Assembly (NCBI GenBank): GCA_934408705.1
Contig: CAKRVL010000069.1
Span: forward strand, 1 to 13,272
Direction of reading: 5' to 3'
Length of the DNA: 13,272 bases
From: an uncultured Blautia sp.
GTDB taxonomy: Bacteria > Bacillota > Clostridia > Lachnospirales > Lachnospiraceae
Part shown: piece after piece, positions 1 to 4,559 of the stretch
How the letters are laid out: every line of letters begins with the position of its first letter
Position numbering within the stretch: the stretch's first letter is position 1
The notes under the pieces: generated by a model
The model's database searches: none
What the model was told of the DNA's origin: nothing
The model's input: the letters and a program-made list of their open reading frames with translations, nothing else
Program-made: the position numbers and the translations under genes

Positions 1-146
1 CGTCTGAAGCACTTGCAAATCTGATCACAGATGAGGAACTTTCTCCGGAATATATCATTCCGAAGGCATTCGATAAGCGAGTAGGACCAGCGGTAGCCAA
101 AGCGGTTGCTGAGGCAGCAAAGAGAACCGGTGTAGCTCGTATTTAA
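1..146 (+). CDS. NAD(P)-dependent malic enzyme, C-terminal end (5' truncated by window edge)
   Basis: Only about 48 codons are present; the reading frame starts at base 3 and ends with tandem stops TAA TAA at 144-149. The residues visible include EELSPEYIIPKAFDKRVGPA followed by an alanine/lysine-rich helix ending GVARI. This is characteristic of the C-terminus of malic enzymes, which oxidatively decarboxylate malate to pyruvate in the cytoplasm and feed central carbon metabolism. The substrate and cofactor sites lie upstream of the window, so cofactor preference cannot be judged. The gene is followed after 12 nt by pseudogene sequence rather than an intact partner, so its own terminator, if any, is probably the hairpin at 655-691. 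The identification rests on the C-terminal motif alone. Confidence 0.8.
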   Translation, partial: SEALANLITDEELSPEYIIPKAFDKRVGPAVAKAVAEAAKRTGVARI

Positions 147-158
147 TAATCAAGATAT

Positions 159-612
159 ATGCAGAATGATTTTATTGATGGAGCTCTTGGAACGGAAGAA
201 GCCGTCGCAATTGTTCCTAAAGTAGAAGAGAAAATCAGAAATTTCAAAGGAACAGTTTTTTACACGAGATACGCATGAAACATGGTATCTGGATACGCAG
301 GAGGGAAAGAAGCTTCCGGAAGTTCCAATCATAGTAGATGCTGAATGTTGTGCAGGGGCTAATCTGCGATCTTATTATGCAGAAATACAGGCAGATTACA
401 TTTCCACTGGTGAGTATAATCTTAAAATTAAAGTAGATTGGTCTGAAAATCCCAGCTATGATTGGCATTCTGTAACACTTTTGAATGGCAAAAAAATTGA
501 AATGAAGACTGGAATCTGTGCGGTTAGTTTTACTGAAGGTTCTGGATATTCGATAGAATATGAGTGTAATAAAGGTGATACTGAATGCCATTTAAGTTTG
601 CCAGTAAAATAG
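159..612 (+). pseudogene. Chimeric remnant: nicotinamidase-like N-terminal piece, frameshifted, joined to unrelated sequence
   Basis: From 159 the frame reads MQNDFIDGALGTEEAVAIVP and then VEEKIRNFKGTVFYTR. This is the first strand of an isochorismatase-fold nicotinamidase (PncA converts nicotinamide to nicotinate in NAD salvage); the usual first eight or so residues ending in the catalytic Asp are missing. The frame hits TGA at 276. A shift at about 267-270 (consistent with loss of two bases) restores the family pattern DTHETWYLDTQEGKKLP. After about base 325 the nicotinamidase pattern (normally continuing towards an HCI motif) stops, and an open frame of unrelated residues, beginning near VDAECCAGANLRSYY and ending LSLPVK, continues to TAG at 610-612. 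So three lesions are seen: loss of the 5' end, a frameshift, and a junction to foreign sequence. I do not recognise the second part. No ribosome binding site precedes the fragment. Confidence 0.65.
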
Positions 613-654
613 ATTATTATAAAAATAAACAAAGAGTTCTAATATAAATTGTTA

Positions 655-691
655 CAGGGAACACTCGCAAGCTAGAGTGTTCCTGTTTTTC
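655..691 (+). terminator. Rho-independent terminator after malic enzyme/remnant
   Basis: A 9-bp perfect stem (GGAACACTC at 658-666 with GAGTGTTCC at 675-683), an 8-nt loop, and a run of five T at 686-690. It lies 43 nt after the remnant's stop codon and ends rightward transcription. Confidence 0.85.
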
Positions 692-740
692 TTATATATC
701 GGTTTTCTTTTCGTGGCGTTTTTGTTATGGAAATGAATAT

Positions 741-869
741 ATGCGAGTAAAAGAGAATGTAATGCCAGGGCTTTCACATAAAAATATCTTTGCAAGAAAA
801 GTGCCAGTTATTGGACAGTACCTTCTTAACAGCATTTTTGAAAGCAAATTTTCGTCAGATTATACATAA
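741..869 (+). CDS. Possible 42-aa small ORF of unknown function
   Basis: An ATG at 741 opens 42 codons (MRVKENVMPGLSHKNIFARK at the start, ending SSDYT). Upstream there is only a weak GGAA about 8-9 nt from the start. The peptide has no clear membrane segment or motif I recognise. It lies in the 375-nt gap between the terminator at 655-691 and the Na/Pi transporter. It may equally be a gene remnant or chance; nothing else gene-like is seen in the gap apart from the promoter and hairpin listed separately. Confidence 0.15.
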   Translation: MRVKENVMPGLSHKNIFARKVPVIGQYLLNSIFESKFSSDYT

Positions 870-919
870 AAATGGAATTTTTATAGCACAAAAAATTACA
901 GGCAGAAACTAATCAAATG

Positions 920-948
920 TTGTAATCAGGCTATGATTATGGCATAAT
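920..948 (+). promoter_or_regulatory. Predicted sigma-70-type promoter of the Na/Pi transporter
   Basis: TTGTAA (920-925), a 17-nt spacer, then CATAAT (943-948). The -10 matches 5 of 6 consensus bases and the -35 matches 4 of 6. Predicted start is near 955, giving a leader of about 110 nt. Confidence 0.5.
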
Positions 949-1015
949 AATTAAGGATATGTTAAAACTGAGAAAAATCCACGTTAATAAAAAAGAAAAT
1001 ACTTTGAGAAGAAAG

Positions 1016-1060
1016 GTCGTTTCTGCATGTGATGCAGAGGAATAAACGACGACAGAGGAG
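1016..1060 (+). promoter_or_regulatory. Leader hairpin abutting the ribosome binding site
   Basis: GTCGTTT (1016-1022) pairs with AAACGAC (1044-1050), and the adjoining CTGCAT (1023-1028) pairs with ATGCAG (1032-1037) across a GTG loop. The result is 13 bp with a 6-nt bulge (1038-1043) on the 3' side. The GAGGAG ribosome binding site at 1055-1060 starts 5 nt after the stem, so the structure could affect mRNA stability or initiation. It has no U-tract, so it is not a terminator. Confidence 0.55.
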
Positions 1061-1066
1061 TAAAAC

Positions 1067-2875
1067 ATGGCAATTTTTTCAATGGTTTTATCTTTGCTAT
1101 GCGGTGTATCATTTTTCTTATTTGGAATGTCCCTGATGGGAGACGGATTGAAATCTGTTGCCGGAAATAAGCTGGAAGCATTCCTTTACAAAATGACAAA
1201 TACCCCGCTGAAGGGAGTAGCACTTGGAACAGGTGTTACCAGTGTAATTCAGTCATCATCCGCTACGACCGTAATGGTTATCGGTTTTGTTAACTCAGGT
1301 ATGATGAAACTGAAGCAGGCAATTGGTATTATCATGGGTGCAAATATCGGAACCAGTATTACAGGATGGATTCTGTGTCTGTCTTATATTCAGGGCTCCG
1401 GTGGAATTGCAAGCATTCTTTCTACAGCTACCATTTCCGCAGTAGTTGCAGTTGTTGGTATTGTGCTTCGTATGGTCTGTAAGAGATCTGTATACAGAAA
1501 TATCGGAAATATTATGCTGGGCTTTGCTATTTTAATGAATGGTATGCAGATGATGAGTGGAGCAGTTGCTCCTCTTCGTGAAAGTCCTGTTTTTATCGAG
1601 ATGTTGACAATGTTCTCTAATCCTATTGCAGGTATTCTGGTAGGTGTTGCGTTTACGGCAGTCCTTCAGAGTGCATCCGCCACTGTCGGTGTACTGCAGG
1701 CTCTTTCTGTAACCGGAATTCTTACCTTTGCGAGTGCATTCCCGATCGTTCTTGGTATCGGTGTTGGTGCTGCATGTCCGGTACTGATTTCAGCTGTTGG
1801 AGCTAATAAGAATGGTAAGAGAACAGCTCTTGTGTATTTGCTGAATGACTTATTCGGCTTGATCCTGTGGTCCATCATATTCTATACAGTGAATGCGATT
1901 GTTCATTTTGGCTTTTTGGATATGATTATGACACCGGTTTACATTGCACTTTTGAATACAGTATTCCGTGTGGCAACTGTAGTAGTGCTTTTCCCATTTA
2001 TCCCTAAGCTTGAGCAGCTTGTATGCTATCTGGTTAAGGACAGTGCAGAGGAACTGGAAGATGAAGCTGACTTCGACCTTCTGGAGGAGCGTCTGCTGAA
2101 TTATCCTGCGCTTGCAATCGCGCAGTGCCACCGTGCTATGAATGGTATGGCTAAGAAGCTTCGCAAGAATGTAAACAGAGCCATGAATCTTCTGAATGAT
2201 TATCAGCAGGATAAATACGACAAGGTACAGCGTAAAGAGGATCTGATCGATAAGTACGAGAGTCGGCTTGGTGAATATCTGATCCAGTTAACTAAACGGG
2301 AAATGAATACCGCACAGACACGACAGACTTCTTTGTATCTGCATGCTATCAATGACTTTGAGCGCATTGGAGATCACGCATCTTATATTGCACATATGTC
2401 TAACGAAATGCATGATAATCACACAAATTTCTCTCAGGTAGCATGGGATGAGCTGAACGTAGTCATGGATGCTGTTCGTGAAGAAATCAATGTAACCTGT
2501 AATGCTTTCATGAACGATGATAAGGAAGCAGCCCAGCGTGTAGCACCGCTTGGCGTAGTGATCACCCGGCTTTGCGATGAGTTGAAAATGCGTCATGCAG
2601 AGCGCCTTAGCCAGGGCAAATGTGGCCTTGAGGAAGGAACTGTATTCAGTGATATCCTGAACAGTTTTGGACGTATTGCAGCCCATTGTGCAAGTGCTAT
2701 GACAGCGCTTATGAAGAGTGGGGAAGAGACTACAGATATCCATATTCATAACTCTAAGATATATCCTTCGGACAGCTTGGAATATTACACATATTTCAAG
2801 GAATACAGACAGAAATATGATATTGGAACAGAAGTAGAACATACGCTGAGTATGGAACCAGAAGAGGTTGAATAG
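1067..2875 (+). CDS. Na+/phosphate cotransporter family protein with C-terminal PhoU-like domain
   Basis: A 602-residue membrane protein of the NptA/YjbB (PF02690-type) family, expected to couple sodium to phosphate movement across the cytoplasmic membrane. Two inverted half-domains are visible. The first carries the QSSSATT signature at residues 62-68 followed by GANIGTS at 91-97; the second carries QSASAT at 201-206 followed by GVGAACP at 232-238. Hydrophobic helices fill residues 1-315. From about 340 to 560 the chain is helical and charged, with paired arms typical of PhoU (for example LHAINDFERIGDHASYIAHM near residue 430), a fused regulatory domain common in Firmicute versions. The ATG has GAGGAG 6 nt upstream. 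It is apparently monocistronic, between its own promoter and a strong terminator. Import versus export direction and exact substrate cannot be read from sequence. Length is normal for the fused family. Confidence 0.9.
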   Translation: MAIFSMVLSLLCGVSFFLFGMSLMGDGLKSVAGNKLEAFLYKMTNTPLKGVALGTGVTSVIQSSSATTVMVIGFVNSGMMKLKQAIGIIMGANIGTSITGWILCLSYIQGSGGIASILSTATISAVVAVVGIVLRMVCKRSVYRNIGNIMLGFAILMNGMQMMSGAVAPLRESPVFIEMLTMFSNPIAGILVGVAFTAVLQSASATVGVLQALSVTGILTFASAFPIVLGIGVGAACPVLISAVGANKNGKRTALVYLLNDLFGLILWSIIFYTVNAIVHFGFLDMIMTPVYIALLNTVFRVATVVVLFPFIPKLEQLVCYLVKDSAEELEDEADFDLLEERLLNYPALAIAQCHRAMNGMAKKLRKNVNRAMNLLNDYQQDKYDKVQRKEDLIDKYESRLGEYLIQLTKREMNTAQTRQTSLYLHAINDFERIGDHASYIAHMSNEMHDNHTNFSQVAWDELNVVMDAVREEINVTCNAFMNDDKEAAQRVAPLGVVITRLCDELKMRHAERLSQGKCGLEEGTVFSDILNSFGRIAAHCASAMTALMKSGEETTDIHIHNSKIYPSDSLEYYTYFKEYRQKYDIGTEVEHTLSMEPEEVE

Positions 2876-2953
2876 ATTATCCGGACCATGGGTGATGAAG
2901 AGTCAACCGGATATTCGCAACCGACCCGGGGGACTTACTTGGTTCAGTTAAAT

Positions 2954-3008
2954 AAAACCGTCAGATATTTTTTCGCAAATAAAGCGAGAAAACATCTGGC
3001 GGTTTTTT
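2954..3008 (+). terminator. Terminator of the Na/Pi transporter gene
   Basis: AAACCGTCAGAT near 2955-2966 pairs with ATCTGGCGGTTT near 2994-3005 (one G-T pair), with inner pairing of TTTTCGC and GCGAGAAAA across an AT-rich loop. The 3' arm runs into six T (3003-3008). An additional short hairpin, ATCCGG/CCGGAT (2879-2884 with 2907-2912), lies directly after the stop codon. Confidence 0.85.
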
Positions 3009-3031
3009 ATGTAATTAGAATAATATGAAAT

Positions 3032-3106
3032 GAGTGTCCCAAGTTCGAAAGCCTTATCGTGCAAGCACGAACAGCTTTTTGACCTTTTGACACTGGCATC
3101 TATAAG
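3032..3106 (+). repeat. Repeat copy A: truncated solo copy of the B/C structured element, with outward promoter
   Basis: Bases 3034-3096 match the last quarter of unit B (4158-4219) almost base for base: GTGTC, a spacer, the hairpin TCGTGC-AA-GCACGA, then GCTTTTTGACCTTTTGACAC. The 5' flank (TGAGTGTC) instead resembles the left edge of unit B, so A looks like an internally deleted element in which the first and last hairpins were fused. Its ends are inverted (GTGTC at 3034-3038, GACAC at 3090-3094). TTGACC (3079-3084), 16 nt, then TATAAG (3101-3106) forms a plausible rightward promoter. It lies just after the Na/Pi transporter terminator. Confidence 0.8.
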
Positions 3107-3344
3107 AACAAAATGCTCTATCAAACAATAACAAAATACTACATATACCTATCACATACAGAGAGAATACAAAACAAAATTAAAGCAGTAAAAAACTCAT
3201 ATAATCCAAATTCTTTCTGAAAAAAATGTGATTATCAAGTGTGATACACGTATATTCTATGTGTGGTTGAGACTGTTTTACAGATAACTGTGCATATACT
3301 AAATAGTTATGTATAGTTTATCTTGTGGGAGTTTGAACAACCAG
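3107..3344. other. AT-rich intergenic stretch with no gene seen
   Basis: This stretch of about 240 bases holds no credible reading frame on either strand and no strong terminator for the leftward HTH gene. It contains only weak inverted repeats (for example ACAC...GTGT around 3247-3265). A transcript from the promoter at the end of repeat A would cross it and run antisense into the HTH gene. Confidence 0.5.
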
Positions 3345-3623
3345 CTATTTCAATGAAGTGTGAACCGGATAAGTTGCTGCAGCTTCTTTCTGACCTGCGT
3401 CTGTGTTCGCAGTCTTGTCTGTGTCGTCTGGTACATATTCTACGATATCATTCAGATCACAGTTAAGGATGGTGCATAATCGGTCTAATGAAAAAATTTC
3501 TACATTTTCATTATTTCGAAGTCGAAGCAATAATCTTTTATCTATTCCGCACTTTTTGGTGAGATAGTATTGTGAAATATGGCGATTTTTCAAGGTCTCC
3601 CAGAATCTGTCGTATTTTATCAT
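3345..3623 (-). CDS. Small Cro/CI-type helix-turn-helix transcriptional regulator
   Basis: A 92-residue protein. Residues about 6-65 form a compact XRE-like HTH: FWETLKNRHISQYYLTKKCG leads into the turn, the recognition-helix region KRLLLRLRNNENVEIFSLDR follows, and it ends CTILNCDLNDIVEYV. This is the family style of small YozG/HTH_26 repressors. The C-terminal 25 residues are polar and probably disordered. On the minus strand AGGAA precedes the ATG by about 8 nt. It is transcribed away from the small membrane protein at 3730, with about 106 bp between the start codons. That spacing suggests it may regulate both itself and its neighbour, perhaps through the inverted repeat at 3691-3710; this regulatory link is inference. 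The DNA-binding call is strong, the target unknown. Confidence 0.8.
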   Translation of the reverse strand: MIKYDRFWETLKNRHISQYYLTKKCGIDKRLLLRLRNNENVEIFSLDRLCTILNCDLNDIVEYVPDDTDKTANTDAGQKEAAATYPVHTSLK

Positions 3624-3649
3624 CGTTCAAATTCCTGTCCATTTTGTTC

Positions 3650-3723
3650 TTGCCATATCTCTATTATGGGTATAAAATTGAAAACATAACAGGGTGATTA
3701 TAAACACCCTATCTGGAGGAGGA
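3650..3723 (+). promoter_or_regulatory. Candidate promoter, inverted repeat and RBS upstream of the 73-aa membrane protein
   Basis: TTGCCA (3650-3655), a short 15-nt spacer and TATAAA (3671-3676) are promoter-like. Downstream, AGGGTG (3691-3696) and CACCCT (3705-3710) form a 6-bp inverted repeat with an 8-nt AT-rich centre, immediately before the very strong GGAGGAGG (3716-3723). It could be an operator for the adjacent HTH protein or an mRNA hairpin. Confidence 0.4.
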
Positions 3724-3729
3724 TAGATC

Positions 3730-3951
3730 ATGCGAAAAACATTAAAAATAGCTGGTTCCACGGTTTTTGTTCTCTTTTTATCAGGAAACCTTTTTTACTG
3801 TATGGTAGCCGGGGCTGGCACAGGTGCTGGGGCATTGGCGTATGTGCTCATGGCGGCCGTGTTGTCTGTGCTTATTTCTGTAATCCTTTGCCTGGGGTTT
3901 CACTATATCTGCCACTTGAGAAAGATGCTTCGTGAGCTGGGAGAAGAATAG
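3730..3951 (+). CDS. Small two-helix membrane protein of unknown function
   Basis: A 73-residue protein starting at an ATG with GGAGGAGG 6 nt upstream, which makes translation convincing. After a short basic start (MRKTLK) there is a hydrophobic helix at about residues 9-29, a Gly/Ala turn (GAGTGAGALA), and a second helix at about 36-58. It ends in a charged cytoplasmic-type tail (HLRKMLRELGEE). Both ends are probably cytoplasmic. There is no signal cleavage site or recognised domain. It pairs head-to-head with the HTH regulator at 3345-3623, so a regulator plus membrane effector unit is possible but unproven. The structured repeat pair begins about 75 nt downstream and no terminator separates them clearly. 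Confidence 0.7.
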   Translation: MRKTLKIAGSTVFVLFLSGNLFYCMVAGAGTGAGALAYVLMAAVLSVLISVILCLGFHYICHLRKMLRELGEE

Positions 3952-3994
3952 TATAAAATTGTTACTGTTTGCTGGAACATAAATTCATATCCGA

Positions 3995-4023
3995 TTGACG
4001 CTTAATCTGTATTTATATATAAT
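3995..4023 (+). promoter_or_regulatory. Near-consensus promoter aimed at structured repeat B
   Basis: TTGACG (3995-4000), exactly 17 nt, then TATAAT (4018-4023): 11 of 12 consensus bases. The predicted transcription start (about 4030-4031) falls inside the 5' strand of the first hairpin of unit B, and no coding gene with a ribosome binding site follows. This is the best-matching promoter in the window. Confidence 0.75.
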
Positions 4024-4026
4024 GAT

Positions 4027-4223
4027 ATGAGTGTCAAAAGGTCTTTTGACACTCATTTTATACCCGGATTGCTACGCTGCTACGCAGCTTCCGCAATCCT
4101 CCAAATATTCGAAATCCGCTGATTTACTGCGTAAATCGCTACTTTCTCATATTTGGCGTGTCCTAAGTTCAAACGCCTTATCGTGCAAGCACGAACAGCT
4201 TTTTGACCTTTTGACACTGGTAT
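4027..4223 (+). repeat. Structured repeat unit B (candidate non-coding RNA)
   Basis: A unit of about 197 bp with four hairpins. HP1: a 14-bp perfect palindrome, 4027-4040 with 4043-4056. HP2: GGATTGC (4066-4072) with GCAATCC (4093-4099), inner GCTGC-TAC-GCAGC (4076-4088). HP3: CCAAATAT (4101-4108) with ATATTTGG (4149-4156), inner GATTTAC-TGC-GTAAATC (4121-4137). HP4: GTGTC (4158-4162) with GACAC (4213-4217), inner TCGTGC-AA-GCACGA (4181-4194). ATACC (4060-4064) can pair with GGTAT (4219-4223), closing HP2-HP4 into a multibranch fold. Every stem except the closing one has altered base pairs in unit C, so pairing itself seems conserved. A strong promoter starts it. No ribosome binding site or conserved protein frame is present. 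It could also be a MITE-like DNA element; I do not recognise a named family. Confidence 0.8.
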
Positions 4224-4231
4224 TATATGAT
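4203..4231 (+). promoter_or_regulatory. Promoter embedded in the 3' end of unit B, aimed at unit C
   Basis: TTGACC (4203-4208), a 17-nt spacer and TATGAT (4226-4231), 10 of 12 consensus bases. The predicted start near 4238 falls within the first hairpin of unit C, the same geometry as the promoter of unit B. The -35 lies in conserved sequence just before the 3' strand of HP4. Confidence 0.55.
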
Positions 4232-4234
4232 GTT

Positions 4235-4431
4235 GGGGTCAAAAGGTTTTTTGACCCCTTTGATACCAGATTGCTACGTGCTTTGCACTCCCGCAATCTT
4301 CAAAAACATTCGTAATCCGCTCATTTTTCTTAGAAAAATGGCTACTTACTCATGTTTTTTGCGGGTCAAGAGATCAAAAATCCTCTTGCAAGCGAGCTTG
4401 CATCGGCTTTTTGACTTTTGACCCTGGTATC
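4235..4431 (+). repeat. Structured repeat unit C (tandem, diverged copy of B)
   Basis: Same order of hairpins as unit B with compensatory changes. HP1: GGGGTCAAAA (4235-4244) with TTTTGACCCC (4249-4258). HP2: AGATTGC (4268-4274) with GCAATCT (4293-4299), inner GTGC-TTT-GCAC (4278-4288). HP3: CAAAAACAT (4301-4309) with ATGTTTTTTG (4352-4361), inner CATTTTTC-TTA-GAAAAATG (4322-4340). HP4: GGGTCAA (4363-4369) with TTGACCC (4418-4424), inner TGCAAGC-GA-GCTTGCA (4387-4402). The closing pairing is GATACCA (4262-4268) with TGGTATC (4425-4431), which shares its last base with HP2. Unpaired segments match B closely: ATTGCTACG, ATTCGNAATCCGCT, GCTACTTNCTCAT and GGCTTTTTGAC at the 3' side. Reading frames across it carry no ribosome binding site and are not conserved with B. 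Confidence 0.8.
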
Positions 4432-4441
4432 ATTATATAAT
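4411..4441 (+). promoter_or_regulatory. Candidate outward promoter at the 3' end of unit C
   Basis: TTGACT (4411-4416) is followed by TATATA at 17 nt (4434-4439) or a perfect TATAAT at 19 nt (4436-4441). It sits about 120 nt upstream of the sigma-factor gene and has the same relative position as the promoters at the ends of A and B. It is the best visible promoter for the 4560 gene. Confidence 0.4.
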
Positions 4442-4559
4442 AAAAAAATAATAAATGTTTATGTGAATGCATGTTAATAGAAATTGGCCTACTATTGTAA
4501 AGAAAGTGCGTTGTATTTCCGGATTAAGAAGATAACAGAACGGGTGTGCAAAGAATGGT

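Noticed and set aside
244..591. A 115-codon minus-strand frame across the nicotinamidase remnant
   Set aside because: The plus strand carries clear nicotinamidase residues here; the minus frame is Phe/Ile-rich noise.
4027..4056. HP1 of unit B as a simple terminator for the 3730 gene
   Set aside because: The 14-bp palindrome is followed by CATTTTATACC with only a short T stretch, and a promoter starts inside it. Minor termination cannot be excluded, but it does not explain the rest of the conserved fold.
4031..4421. Open frames of 94 and 64 codons crossing repeat units B and C
   Set aside because: They lie wholly within palindromic repeat sequence, lack ribosome binding sites, and their peptides are not conserved between the two units.
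3032..4431. CRISPR array interpretation of copies A, B and C
   Set aside because: The copies are about 65-195 bp, unevenly spaced, with conserved internal folds and no short repeat-spacer periodicity or cas genes.
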